The notes: generated from the sequence alone by a model not told the origin. A DNA stretch of 64,000 nt from Fuscovulum blasticum DSM 2131 (GCF_003034965.1 NZ_PZKE01000010.1:1-64000); one strand, 5' to 3'; shown: positions 44,951 through 54,150, numbered from the stretch's first letter. Numbers and translations are program-made.

Positions 44951-47653
44951 CTATCGCTCCTGCTTGCGCAGGCCCAGAACGGCCAGGGCCAGATACAGGA
45001 CCGCGAACCCCGCCAGCACCAGCCCCGGCCCCGCAAGATCGGCCCCGCCAAAGCCCTTGACGAAAGACCCCACGCTGACCGGCTGGAACCAGCCCCCCGG
45101 AAAAGCCTGCCCGATCAGCCACCCGGCCGGGGCCAGCGTCGACGTCGGCACGATCAGGCCAGAGAAGTTCACCGTCGGAATGATCGCGATGATGGCGGTG
45201 GCAAAGACGGCGGCAACCTGCGTCGTCGTGAAGGCCGACATCAGTTGTCCAAAGCCGGTCGAGGCCGTGACATAGGCCAGCGCGACAAGGCCGAAGGCCC
45301 AGACATTGCCGGTGAAGGGTACACCGAACAGCCCGCGGGCCAGCAGCACCAGCATCCAGAAGCTGGCCCAGGCCACCACGATATAGGGAAGCTGCTTGCC
45401 GATCAGGAACTCGGGCCGCGTCACCGGGGTTGACCGGAAATTGGCGATCGTGCCGGTTTCCTTTTCCCGAACCACGCTGATCGCCGCCATGATCGCGGGG
45501 ATCAGCATCAGGATCAGCATGATCACCGAAGGCACCATGGCTTTGGCGCTCTTGAAGGACTGGTTGAACAGGAACCGCGTCTCGAAACCGACCGGAGCCG
45601 AAACCGCCTGCCCCGCCGCCAGATCCTCGTTGCTGCGGTTCAGCACCCCAAGCGCATATCCGCGCGCCACTTCCGCCCGAAAGGGCATCGCCCCATCGAC
45701 CCAGACCGAGAGTTCGGGCACCTCGCCCGCCGCCAGCTTGCGCCCGAAGCCATCGGGAATATCCAGCGCCAGCGCGATTTCCCCCCGCCCCATCCGGGCC
45801 ATCAGATCCTGCGGCCCCGAGACCGGCCCCGCATCCGCGAACTGCCGGATCGCGGTGAACCCCTCGATCACCTGTCGGCTCTCGGCGCTCTGGTCCTGGT
45901 CAAGGGCGGCAAAGGCCAGCTCGTCCACGTCGAAGGAAATGCCATAGCCCATGGTGATGAACAGGATCAGCGGCCCGGCCAGCGCGAACAGCAGCCGGAT
46001 CGGGTCGCGCATCAGTTCCAGCGCCTCCCTCCAGGCATAGGCCCGCGTGCGGACGGCCCAGGCCAGCCGCGCCGGCCGCGCGGGCGGCAGGTCAAGCGGA
46101 CCCGTGGCCAGCGGCCGCGCGGCCTCGCCCATTTCGGCGGCCAGCACCGAGATGAAGGCGGCCTCCAGCGTGGGCGCGCCATGGCGGGCCACGATCTCGG
46201 CCGGTTCCCCCACGTCCAGCACCCTGCCCGCGTGCATCAGGGAAATCCGGTCGCACCTCTCGGCCTCGTTCATGAAATGGGTCGAGATGAAGATGGTCAC
46301 GCCCTCCTGCCGCGACAGCCGGATCAGCTTGCGCCAGAACACGTCGCGCGCCACCGGATCAACGCCCGAGGTCGGCTCGTCCAGAATCAGGATGCGGGGC
46401 CGGTGCAGCACCGCCACCGCAAGCTGCAACCGCTGGCGGATGCCCAGCGGCAGGTCTTCGGGCCGCGCATCGGCAACATCGTCCAGATCGAAATCCTGCA
46501 AGACCTCGGCGATGCGGGCCGCGCGTCCCTCGGGCGGCAGGGCGTAAAGCCGGGCGTGCAGCGCCAGGTTCTGCCGCACCGTCAGCTCGCCATACAGCGA
46601 AAACGCCTGCGACATGTAGCCGATGCGCAGCCGGCTTTGCATGTCGCCCGTGGTCAGATGTTCACCGAACAGCCGGGTCGTGCCCTCGCTGGGGGTCAGA
46701 AGCCCGGTCAGCATCTTCATCGTGGTCGATTTTCCGCAGCCGTTCGACCCCAGGAACCCGAAGATCTCGCCCTCGGGGATGGTGAAGCTCACATCGCTGA
46801 CCGCGGTGAACTCGTTGAACCGCATGGTCAGGTGGCTGGCCTCGATGGCCGGGGCGGCCCCCTCGTGCGCCGGGCGCGGGGGCAGCACGACGGGCGTGGT
46901 ATCGCCGCGCCGCGCCGGCGGCAACAGATTGACGAAGGCCGCCTCAAGACTGGCCGCGCCCCCCTGCGCCCGCAGCTCGGCCGGGGTGCCGCGCGCGATG
47001 ATCTGGCCGGAATCCATCGCCGCCAGCCAGTCGAAACGGTCGGCCTCCTCCATATAGGCGGTGGCGGTCAGCACGCTCATGCCGGGGCGGCTGGCGCGGA
47101 TGTGGTCGATCAGATCCCAGAACTGCCCGCGCGACAGCGGGTCCACGCCCGTGGTCGGCTCGTCCAGGATCAGCAGGTCAGGGTCATGGATCAGCGCCGA
47201 ACACAGCGACAGCTTCTGCTTCATCCCGCCCGACAGCTTGCCCGCCGGGCGGTCGGGAAACGGATCAAGCCCGGTCGCCTTGAGCAGCATCCCGATCCGC
47301 GCATCCCGCTCTGCCGGGCCCTGCCCGAACAGCAGCCCGAAGAATTCAAGGTTCTCGCGCACGGTCAGGGTGGGGTAAAGGTTCCGGCCCAGCCCCTGCG
47401 GCATATAGGCAATGCGCGGCGCAATGGCGCTGCGGGCCCGCGCCCCGGCAATATCGGCGCCCAGAACCGAAACCCGGCCCGTCTGAAGCTGCCGCACCCC
47501 CGCGACCAGCGCCATCAGCGTGGACTTGCCCACGCCATCCGGCCCGATCAGCCCGGCCATGCAGCCCGCCGGAATATCCAGCGTGACATCGGTCAGGGCC
47601 GGCCTGCCGCCATAGGCATGGCTGACCCCCTGCAACCGGGCAACCGGGTCCAT
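44951..47653 (-). CDS. Fused ABC transporter: two ATPase domains plus ABC-2 permease (RbbA-like)
   Basis: 900 residues, as in the RbbA/YhiH family. First ATPase domain (about 1-225): Walker A IGPDGVGKST (37-46), signature LSGGMKQKL, Walker B LLILDEPTTG. Second domain (about 270-500): Walker A LGSNGCGKST, Walker B LILDEPTSG, but its signature reads LPLGIRQRL rather than LSGGQ. The C-terminal part (about 530-900) has the large loop and helices of an ABC-2 permease, with SVVREKETGTIANFRSTPVTRPEFLIGKQ. In E. coli the equivalent cluster is yhiI-rbbA-yhhJ; ribosome association of RbbA has been proposed, but efflux fits this operon better. Confidence 0.92.
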   Translation of the reverse strand: MDPVARLQGVSHAYGGRPALTDVTLDIPAGCMAGLIGPDGVGKSTLMALVAGVRQLQTGRVSVLGADIAGARARSAIAPRIAYMPQGLGRNLYPTLTVRENLEFFGLLFGQGPAERDARIGMLLKATGLDPFPDRPAGKLSGGMKQKLSLCSALIHDPDLLILDEPTTGVDPLSRGQFWDLIDHIRASRPGMSVLTATAYMEEADRFDWLAAMDSGQIIARGTPAELRAQGGAASLEAAFVNLLPPARRGDTTPVVLPPRPAHEGAAPAIEASHLTMRFNEFTAVSDVSFTIPEGEIFGFLGSNGCGKSTTMKMLTGLLTPSEGTTRLFGEHLTTGDMQSRLRIGYMSQAFSLYGELTVRQNLALHARLYALPPEGRAARIAEVLQDFDLDDVADARPEDLPLGIRQRLQLAVAVLHRPRILILDEPTSGVDPVARDVFWRKLIRLSRQEGVTIFISTHFMNEAERCDRISLMHAGRVLDVGEPAEIVARHGAPTLEAAFISVLAAEMGEAARPLATGPLDLPPARPARLAWAVRTRAYAWREALELMRDPIRLLFALAGPLILFITMGYGISFDVDELAFAALDQDQSAESRQVIEGFTAIRQFADAGPVSGPQDLMARMGRGEIALALDIPDGFGRKLAAGEVPELSVWVDGAMPFRAEVARGYALGVLNRSNEDLAAGQAVSAPVGFETRFLFNQSFKSAKAMVPSVIMLILMLIPAIMAAISVVREKETGTIANFRSTPVTRPEFLIGKQLPYIVVAWASFWMLVLLARGLFGVPFTGNVWAFGLVALAYVTASTGFGQLMSAFTTTQVAAVFATAIIAIIPTVNFSGLIVPTSTLAPAGWLIGQAFPGGWFQPVSVGSFVKGFGGADLAGPGLVLAGFAVLYLALAVLGLRKQER

Positions 47654-47657
47654 CGGC

Positions 47658-48656
47658 CTACTCCGGCAGTTTCACGGACAGCTCGGCCGGCCAGTCGGCC
47701 GAAGGGTCGGACCGCACGAACCCGATGCCCCGCACCCCGGCCTTGACCTGGCTTTCGAACCTTTCCAGCAACTCGCGCGGAATGGTCAGCTTCACGCGGA
47801 ACACCAGATCCTGCCGTTCGGTCGCCGTCTCGACCGACCGCGGCGTGAACTGCGCCTCGGGCGAGACAAAGGTCACCCGCGCCGGCACCACGAAATTCGG
47901 AATCGGGTCCAGGATCAGCCGCGCCTCGTCGTTCAGCATCAGCCGCCCCACCGCATCGGCCGGCAGGTAGACGTTCATCCAGACATCGCTCAGATCCAGC
48001 AGCGTGACGATGGAAGACCCCGCCGCGATGACTTCGCCCGGTTCGCGCAGCCGGTACAGCACGCGGCCCCGCGTCGGCGCGCGGATGGTCAGGTCATCCA
48101 GCGCCACCTCAAGCTGCCGCAAGGACGCCCCCGACACCTCGATCAGCGCATCGGCATCGGCCACCTGCGCCTGCGCCATGGCCAGCGCAGCCTGGGCCGA
48201 GGTCAGCGCATTGGTCGCATCGTCCAGCACCGATTGCGCGGCATGGCCATCGGCGTTCAGCTTGCTGACCCGCTCCTGGTTGGTGCGGGCCACGTCCAGC
48301 GTGCTTTGCGCCTGCATCACCGCCGCCTCGGCAATCTGCCGGGCGGCGCGCGCGCGCAGCACATCGGCCTTGGCGCCCAGCATCCGGGCCTGGGTGTCGC
48401 GGTCATCCAGCCGGGCGATAACCGTCCCGGCCTCGACAAGCGCGCCCTCGGCCACCAGAACCTCGGTCACCCGCCCGGCATATTTCGAGGCAACCGCCAC
48501 CGACTGCGCCTCAAGCCGGCCGTTGGAACTGGTGAACCCGGCATAGGCGTCGCCGCCACGGAACCGGGCGATCAGCGCCTCGAACGGCGTTTCGGCCTGT
48601 GTCGCGGCGGGCAGGCAGGACAGCGCCAGCAGGGCAGCAAGGGCAAGGGGCTTCAT
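47658..48656 (-). CDS. HlyD-family periplasmic adaptor (YhiI-like)
   Basis: 332 residues. A signal sequence or N-terminal anchor (LALAALLALSCLPAATQA) is followed by a lipoyl-like barrel half (VAVASKYAGRVTEVLVAEGALVEAGTVIARL), a long coiled-coil hairpin (about 80-190) and the returning DDLTIRAPTRGRVLYRLREPGEVIAAG. It bridges the ABC exporter to the outer membrane. I chose ATG 48656, at the signal sequence; ATG 48683 overlaps the tetR stop (ATGA) and adds nine residues (NERPERLP), so it may be the true, coupled start. It lies 4 bases before the ATPase gene. Confidence 0.9.
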   Translation of the reverse strand: MKPLALAALLALSCLPAATQAETPFEALIARFRGGDAYAGFTSSNGRLEAQSVAVASKYAGRVTEVLVAEGALVEAGTVIARLDDRDTQARMLGAKADVLRARAARQIAEAAVMQAQSTLDVARTNQERVSKLNADGHAAQSVLDDATNALTSAQAALAMAQAQVADADALIEVSGASLRQLEVALDDLTIRAPTRGRVLYRLREPGEVIAAGSSIVTLLDLSDVWMNVYLPADAVGRLMLNDEARLILDPIPNFVVPARVTFVSPEAQFTPRSVETATERQDLVFRVKLTIPRELLERFESQVKAGVRGIGFVRSDPSADWPAELSVKLPE

Positions 48657-48679
48657 CGGCAGGCGCTCCGGTCGTTCGT

Positions 48680-49387
48680 TCATTGCGGGGTCGAGACGGT
48701 TTCAAGCCGGCGGTGCGCGCGCACCAGCAGGCTCTGGTCAGGCAGGGACAGCGGGCAGGCATCCAGATCGGCAACAACGGCCCGGGCCTCGGCCCCCGAA
48801 AGCCCAAGCCCGCGCAGGACCGAGGCCACCACCCGCGGCACATGCCCCGGCTCGGCCGGTCCCTCGATCTGCCGCAGCACGCAAAGAAGCGCGGCCCCTG
48901 CGATCAGATCAAGCTGAACCGCGGGCGGATCATCCAGGAACCGCCCCTGTGCAACGCCCTCCGCCAGATGGGACGGCAGATAGTCATAGAACAGCGCCGC
49001 CGGTCCTGCGGCCTCCAGCCCGGTCGCGCGGAAGAAATGCGCCAGCAACGGAAAGGCCCGCGCCGTTTCGATGAACAGCGTCATGCCCAGGGCAATCTGC
49101 CGGGCCGGGTCGGCAACCGGGCGGACCACGGGTTCGATCTGCGAAATCAGCTCCGCCGCCAGCTCCTCGCTGATCGCCACCTTCAGGTCATGGACCGACG
49201 CGAAGTATTTGTAGAACGTCCCGCGCGCGACCTCCGCCGCGCGGACCACATCGTCGATGACCACCGCATCCGGCCCTCGCTCTTCCCAAAGGGGCACGGC
49301 GCTTTCGATCAGCCGCCGCCGCATCGCATCGCGCCGCCGCTCGGCGGTGCGGGTCCGGTGATCGGAGGGCGGGGCAGACAGGGACAT
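48680..49387 (-). CDS. TetR/AcrR-family transcriptional regulator
   Basis: 235 residues. The DNA-binding domain is about 20-65: AMRRRLIESAVPLWEERGPDAVVIDDVVRAAEVARGTFYKYF, the standard TetR helix-turn-helix with GTFYKYF. The C-terminal ligand domain is divergent and gives no effector. It is the first gene of the HlyD/ABC efflux operon, so it should repress that operon and itself. A double palindrome (49424-49452), 37 bases upstream of its ATG, is the probable operator. Confidence 0.93.
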   Translation of the reverse strand: MSLSAPPSDHRTRTAERRRDAMRRRLIESAVPLWEERGPDAVVIDDVVRAAEVARGTFYKYFASVHDLKVAISEELAAELISQIEPVVRPVADPARQIALGMTLFIETARAFPLLAHFFRATGLEAAGPAALFYDYLPSHLAEGVAQGRFLDDPPAVQLDLIAGAALLCVLRQIEGPAEPGHVPRVVASVLRGLGLSGAEARAVVADLDACPLSLPDQSLLVRAHRRLETVSTPQ

Positions 49388-49423
49388 GACGGCAGGATAG
49401 AGCCGGGTTTCGGATCTGTGAAT

Positions 49424-49452
49424 GACAGTTTTGTCAAAATGACAAAACTGTC
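49424..49452. promoter_or_regulatory. Palindromic operator upstream of the TetR efflux operon
   Basis: GACAGTTTTGTC and GACAAAACTGTC form a perfect 12-bp inverted repeat with a 5-base spacer (AAAAT). Each arm is also a near-palindrome of the form TGACA-N4-TGTCA, so two TetR dimers could bind. On the minus strand the repeat includes TTGACA (49437-49432), a -35 box. It is by far the most A/T-rich and symmetric stretch around; the rest of 49388-49532 holds no gene. Confidence 0.75.
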
Positions 49453-49532
49453 GCAGCGAATCGGCTGTGCTGCCGTGAAGCGCCCATAAATCATACGCGC
49501 CGCATACCTTCCTGACACCCGGCCGGAACGCC

Positions 49533-51179
49533 CTAGCGTTCGGTCAGCTTCAGCTCGATCCGGCGGTTCTGGGCGCGGGCGGCTTCGCTGTCGCCCGGCA
49601 CCACGGGGCGGTATTCGCCAAAGCCGGTGGCCGCCAGACGGTCGGGCGGAAAGCCAAGGTCGGTCTGCATGTAGCGCACCACCGACAGCGCGCGGGCCTG
49701 ACTAAGCTGCCAGTTGTCCTTGAATTCGCCCAGTCCCGACAGTGGCTGGTTGTCGGTATGGCCATCGACCCGGATGATCCAGTCAATGCCGGCGGGGATC
49801 TCGCCCTTGATCTCGTTCAGGATCTGCACCACGCTGGCAATCTGCGCCTTGCCTTCAGGCGACAGGTCGGCGGCACCGGGCTGGAACAGCACTTCGGACG
49901 AGAAGACGAAACGGTCTCCCACCACCCGCACGCCTTCGCGGCCGGCCAGCAACCTGCTGAGTTGTCCGAAGAATTCCGACCGGAAGGTTTCAAGATTGGC
50001 CTTTTCGGCCTCCAGCCGCTTGCGCTCGGCCTCTTCCAGTTCGGCGCGTTTCTTCTGCTCGGCGGCCACTTGTGCCAGGGCCGCGTTCAGTTGCGATCCC
50101 AGCGTGTCCAGTTGCACCTGCGCCGCCTCGTCCTTGCTGCGGGCGGCGTCCAGCACCTCTTGCAGCCCGGCCAACTGGCCGCGCAGATCGGCGATCTGCC
50201 GGTTCAGCAGTTCAACCTCGCGCGCGGCTTTCAGCGCCTTGTCCTGTTCGGCGGTCAGCGCGGCCTCGGCAGCCTTCAGCGCCGCGTCCTTCTCGCCGGT
50301 GGTCGTGCTGGCCGCCGCCCGTGCCGCCGCCAGAAGCGTCAGCGTCTGCTCGGCCTTCAGCCGCTCGGCCTCCAGCGCCAGCGTCATCGCCGTCAGCTCC
50401 GTTTCCGACCCCGCCAACCGCTTGCGCAATTCCTCCAGCGCCGCCGCATCCGCCAGCCGCCGCGCCTCCGCCTCGGACACGCTGACCTTCGCCGCCTCAA
50501 GCGCCGCGCCGTCGGCCTCGCCCTTCTTGCGCAGATCGGCCACCAGCGCCTCAAGCGCCTCGGTCCGGGCCGCTGCCAGCCGCGCCGCCTCGGCCCCGAC
50601 GTCGATTTCCTCGCGCGCCTTGGCCAGCACGATCTGCATCGCCTCGGCGTCCGAGATCAGTTTTACCTTCGCCGCCTCAAGCTCGGCCACCGTCGCGGCC
50701 AGACCTTCGGCGCGGGCGGCGGTGCTGTCGCGGTCTTTCGTCACCAGCGCCAGATCGGACAACGCCTTGTCGCGGTCGGCGACCAGCGCCGCCACCTCGG
50801 CCTCGAAGGCGGTGATCCTGGCAGCAGCGGCCGAAAGCTCGGAACTGCGGGTGGCCAGATCGGCGCGCAGGCCCGCGATCACGCCGTCCTGTCGCACCGC
50901 CGCCGCCTCGGCCTCGGCCAGCGAGGTGGTCAGGCGGCCCACCTGCGCCTCAAGATCACTGGCGCGATTTCGTTCCAGACCAAGGGCTTGCGACAGGGCG
51001 GCCACCTGTTCGTTCAGCGCCGAAAGCTCGTTGTCCTTTGTGGTGATCGTGTCGCGCAGCACCGCCTGCATCAGGGTGAAGATGGTCAGCACGAACATCA
51101 TCACCATCAGCAGCGTGGTCACGGCATCCACGAAGCCGGGCCAGATCATGTTGGAATCGCGGCGGCGCGACAGGCCCAT
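49533..51179 (-). CDS. OmpA-like peptidoglycan-binding membrane protein with long coiled coil
   Basis: 548 residues. One N-terminal helix IWPGFVDAVTTLLMVMMFVLTIFTLMQA (about 11-38) resembles MotB, with an aspartate near the start of the helix (FVDAVTT) as in proton-driven stators. About 45-400 is an unbroken coiled coil rich in A, E, L and K. The end is an OmpA/MotB domain (IIRVDGHTDNQPLSGLGEFK; WQLSQARALSVVRYM; GFGEYRPV; AQNRRIELKL) that binds peptidoglycan. It follows the MotA/ExbB-like gene by 3 bases. Likely part of an ion-driven envelope machine; function not known. Confidence 0.88.
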   Translation of the reverse strand: MGLSRRRDSNMIWPGFVDAVTTLLMVMMFVLTIFTLMQAVLRDTITTKDNELSALNEQVAALSQALGLERNRASDLEAQVGRLTTSLAEAEAAAVRQDGVIAGLRADLATRSSELSAAAARITAFEAEVAALVADRDKALSDLALVTKDRDSTAARAEGLAATVAELEAAKVKLISDAEAMQIVLAKAREEIDVGAEAARLAAARTEALEALVADLRKKGEADGAALEAAKVSVSEAEARRLADAAALEELRKRLAGSETELTAMTLALEAERLKAEQTLTLLAAARAAASTTTGEKDAALKAAEAALTAEQDKALKAAREVELLNRQIADLRGQLAGLQEVLDAARSKDEAAQVQLDTLGSQLNAALAQVAAEQKKRAELEEAERKRLEAEKANLETFRSEFFGQLSRLLAGREGVRVVGDRFVFSSEVLFQPGAADLSPEGKAQIASVVQILNEIKGEIPAGIDWIIRVDGHTDNQPLSGLGEFKDNWQLSQARALSVVRYMQTDLGFPPDRLAATGFGEYRPVVPGDSEAARAQNRRIELKLTER

Positions 51180-51182
51180 GGC

Positions 51183-52409
51183 TTACCCCCGCGGGGCCGG
51201 CGGGGTGCGGGCCGCCTGCCGGATGGCGGCGGTCATCGCGGCCAGATCGGCACGCAGATCGGCCAGCGCCTCTTCCCGGCCAGCGCTGATTTCCTCCAGA
51301 ATCCGCAGAAGCTGCACGTCGATCGACCGCAGGCGCATCCGGCTTTCGGGGTCTTCGCCCGTGTCTTCGGCGGGCCGGGCGGCGGCAAGGGTGGCGGTCA
51401 GCCGTTCCTGCCCCTCGGCCAGCCGCGCCAGCGCCTCGGCCAGACGGTCCTGCCCCTCGGCCATGCGTTGCAGAAAGGCGCTGTCGCCGGATTGCGCCTC
51501 AAGCCGCGTGGCCAGCCGGTCCAGCGACTGGCCCAGCCCGCCAAGCCGCCCTTCCAGCAGGCCACGGCTGGCCTCGGCCTGCGCCTGCAGCGCCTGCAGC
51601 CCCTCCATCTGCCCGGCCAGATTGTCCAGCACCTGCACGATCACCGACTGGTCGGCATTGCCATCGCCATCCGACAGACCAATCCGGGTGATCGAGGACA
51701 GCCATTCCTCAAGCTCGCGATAAAAACGGTTCTGGCCGTGACCGGCGAACAGCTCCAGGAGCCCCACCACCAGCGATCCGGCCAGACCCAGAAGCGAGGA
51801 TGAAAAGGCCGTGCCCATGCCGCCAAGCTGGCTTTCCAAGCCGCCCATCAGCTTGGAAAACACCTCGATCCCGGTCTCGCCTTCCTTCGGGGCCAGGCCA
51901 CGGATGGTTTCCACCACGGCGGGCACCGTGGTTGCCAGCCCCCAGAACGTGCCCAACAGGCCCAGGAACACCAGAAGGTTCACCAGATAGCGGGTGATAT
52001 CCCGCGCCTCGTCCACCCGCTGGGCGACCGAATCCAGGATCGACCGGCCCGAGGTGGCCGAAATGGTCATCGACCGGGCCTTGCCGCGCGCCTGCAACAG
52101 CGCCGCCAGCGGCGCCAGCAGCACCGGCGGCGCCGCCTCGGCCGCGCCGGGCTTGCCGCGCACGACGCTTTCGATCCAGCTAACCGACTGTGCCAGACTC
52201 CAGACCTGCCAGAAGCAGGTCAGCACCCCCAGCACGAAGACAAAGGCGATCAGCCCGTTCAGCACCGGGTTGGCGGCAACGATGCCGGCGATCTGCCCGT
52301 GCATGGCCCAGGCGGCAGCCGCCACCAGCGCGCAGACCACCAGCATGGTGGTCAGGGCACGGATGGGCTGGCTGAACGTGGTGCCCGGCGTTGCCTGATC
52401 TGCTCTCAT
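51183..52409 (-). CDS. MotA/TolQ/ExbB-like membrane protein
   Basis: 408 residues. An N-terminal helix pair (TTMLVVCALVAAAAWAM, about 18-34; NGLIAFVFVLGVLTCFWQVWSLA, about 48-72) and two later helices (VNLLVFLGLLGTFWGLATTVPA and GMGTAFSSSLLGLAGSLVVGLLELF) with the TolQ/ExbB hallmark GLLGTFWGL. The C-terminal 150 residues are soluble, rich in R, A, L and E (LQAQAEASRGLLEGRLGG, AEGQERLTATLAA), probably coiled coil. Paired with the OmpA-like gene 3 bases downstream; a MotAB/Tol/Zorya-type pair by shape. No flagellar or defence genes adjoin. Confidence 0.85.
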   Translation of the reverse strand: MRADQATPGTTFSQPIRALTTMLVVCALVAAAAWAMHGQIAGIVAANPVLNGLIAFVFVLGVLTCFWQVWSLAQSVSWIESVVRGKPGAAEAAPPVLLAPLAALLQARGKARSMTISATSGRSILDSVAQRVDEARDITRYLVNLLVFLGLLGTFWGLATTVPAVVETIRGLAPKEGETGIEVFSKLMGGLESQLGGMGTAFSSSLLGLAGSLVVGLLELFAGHGQNRFYRELEEWLSSITRIGLSDGDGNADQSVIVQVLDNLAGQMEGLQALQAQAEASRGLLEGRLGGLGQSLDRLATRLEAQSGDSAFLQRMAEGQDRLAEALARLAEGQERLTATLAAARPAEDTGEDPESRMRLRSIDVQLLRILEEISAGREEALADLRADLAAMTAAIRQAARTPPAPRG

Positions 52410-52520
52410 GGCCGGAACGGACTGCCCTGTTGTTGGTCTTGCGCGCAGACTAGCAGATCGACCCGCGCTGCCAATTCAAATCGCCCTCTGCGTGCAGGGG
52501 GCCAGTTGCCGCAGGGGACG

Positions 52521-53054
52521 TCAGCCCACCAGCGCGCGCACGCGGGCCGACAGCCATTCCAGATCGGGGTCGGCAATGCCCAGTTCGGCCAGATGGGCGG
52601 CCGTGGCCCAAAGATAATCACGGTTCGGGCCGCGCCCGCCATGGGCATGGGCAATGATTTCGGCCTGTTCCTCAAGCGGCAGGCCGCCGCAATACTGCAC
52701 ATGCACCGGGTCAATCACATAGGCCAGCGCCCGCAGGGGGCCGGTGGCGGTGTCCAGATCCAGCCATTCCTCAAGATAGGCCGAGGAGATCAGCTCGCGC
52801 TCACGCAGCGCGGCCAGCGTTGCGGCTTCCTCCCCCGGCGCCACGCGAAAGGCAACGCCGTCGCAGGCGGCCTCCGGCGCGCGGTCCAGCGCCAGCACCA
52901 GACCGGGCGCCGCCTCGCTGCCGCGATGGTGGATCGACCGCATACAGAAACTGCGGTGCCAGCCGGTTGCCCGCGCCAGCCTGCGCTCGGCCACCGGAAA
53001 TTCCGGGTTCCAGATCAGCGATCCATAGCCGAAGACCCAAAGCGCATCGTCCAA
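52521..53054 (-). CDS. ChaC-type gamma-glutamylcyclotransferase
   Basis: 177 residues. The N-terminus LWVFGYGSLIWNPEFPVAERR is the ChaC/GGCT active-site loop; the catalytic Glu is in the later ERELISSAYLEEWL region as in the family. It cleaves gamma-glutamyl groups (glutathione in relatives). The start is TTG 53054: AGGAGG lies 7 bases upstream, a near-perfect ribosome site, and no ATG is in frame nearby; longer in-frame upstream sequence is antisense to the DUF2125 gene. Divergent from the DUF2125 gene, 63 bases away. Confidence 0.88.
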   Translation of the reverse strand: MDDALWVFGYGSLIWNPEFPVAERRLARATGWHRSFCMRSIHHRGSEAAPGLVLALDRAPEAACDGVAFRVAPGEEAATLAALRERELISSAYLEEWLDLDTATGPLRALAYVIDPVHVQYCGGLPLEEQAEIIAHAHGGRGPNRDYLWATAAHLAELGIADPDLEWLSARVRALVG

Positions 53055-53117
53055 AGCTGGCCCTCCTGTGCGGCCCCCTGTAAACACCGGGGAAGGCGGC
53101 AGGAAAAGGGGAAAGCG

Positions 53118-54146
53118 ATGCGCTGGCTGGGATGGCTTGCCGGGATCGGCGCGGTGCTGTGGAGCGGCCTTTGGTACGGCGGATCGGTGCTGATCCATGA
53201 CGGTGCCGAGGGCTGGTTCCAGCAACAGGCGGCGCAGGGGATCACCGCGGAAAAGACGGCGCTGGCGGTGACGGGCTTTCCGGGCCGGTTCGATCTGGGG
53301 ATCACCGGGCTGCGGCTGGCCGATCCGGCAACCGGAACGGGCTGGCTTGCGCCCGAACTGCATGTCTTTGCCCAAAGCTGGAAGCCCTGGCACCTGACCG
53401 CCGCCCTGCCCCCCACCCAGACCGTCACCCTGCCGGGCGAGACGGTCACCGTCACCGGGCAGGCGCTGGCCGCGACCCTTGGCTCGGCCCCCTCGCCCGA
53501 CGTGCCGCTGACCGAGGTGACGCTGACCGGAGACCGGCTTGACCTGCGCTCGGACGCGGGCTGGACGCTGGGGCTTGGCGAATTTGCGGTGACCCTGCGG
53601 GTTGACCCGGACAGCCCGCCGGGCGGCTATCTCCTGACCTTCGATCTGGCGCCGCTGACGCCCGACCCCGCCCTTCTGGCCCGGGTGCGGGCCGTCACCC
53701 TGCCCGACCTGCCGCCCCCCGATTTCCCCGATGCGGTGGACACGTTGGCCGGCACGATCCACCTGCAATTCAGCGCCCCGCTGGATCGCCACGCCGCAGA
53801 CCGCCCGCCCCTCCTGAACACGGTCGAGATTGCCGAAGCGGGCTTTACCTGGGGCCAGTTGTCCCTTGCCGCCACCGGCACGGTTCAGGCCGACGCCCAG
53901 GGGTTTGCCGCCGGCCGGATCGAACTGGCGCTGACCAACTGGGACCGGCTGCCCGGCCTTCTGGTGGCGTCGGGCGCGGTTCAGCCCGGCGTTGGCCCGA
54001 CGGTGGGCAACATGCTGCGGGCGCTGGCCGGGCAGACCGCCGACCCGGCGGTGCTGAGGCTGCCGCTGGTCTTGCAGGACGGGCGGATGAGCCTTGGCCC
54101 CTTCCCGCTGGGTCCGGCCCCGCAGATGCACCCGCCCACCGGCTGA
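53118..54146 (+). CDS. DUF2125 domain-containing protein
   Basis: 342 residues, family found in Alphaproteobacteria. An N-terminal hydrophobic segment (WLGWLAGIGAVLWSGLWYGGSVLI, about 3-26) is a signal or anchor. The remainder is beta-strand rich (GFPGRFDLGITGLRLADP; LHVFAQSWKPWHLTAALP; WGQLSLAATGTVQADAQGF), suggesting a periplasmic lipid-binding or barrel-like fold related to AsmA-type proteins. Function not known. ATG 53118 has AAAGGGGA upstream. It ends 4 bases from the extensin-like gene, convergent. Confidence 0.85.
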   Translation: MRWLGWLAGIGAVLWSGLWYGGSVLIHDGAEGWFQQQAAQGITAEKTALAVTGFPGRFDLGITGLRLADPATGTGWLAPELHVFAQSWKPWHLTAALPPTQTVTLPGETVTVTGQALAATLGSAPSPDVPLTEVTLTGDRLDLRSDAGWTLGLGEFAVTLRVDPDSPPGGYLLTFDLAPLTPDPALLARVRAVTLPDLPPPDFPDAVDTLAGTIHLQFSAPLDRHAADRPPLLNTVEIAEAGFTWGQLSLAATGTVQADAQGFAAGRIELALTNWDRLPGLLVASGAVQPGVGPTVGNMLRALAGQTADPAVLRLPLVLQDGRMSLGPFPLGPAPQMHPPTG

Positions 54147-54150
54147 GCGT

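Noticed and set aside
49533-52409. Zorya-like defence system (ZorA/ZorB architecture)
   Set aside because: The pair matches ZorAB in shape, but no ZorC, ZorD or ZorE gene or other defence gene adjoins; flanking genes are housekeeping and the pair is plausibly an ordinary envelope module.
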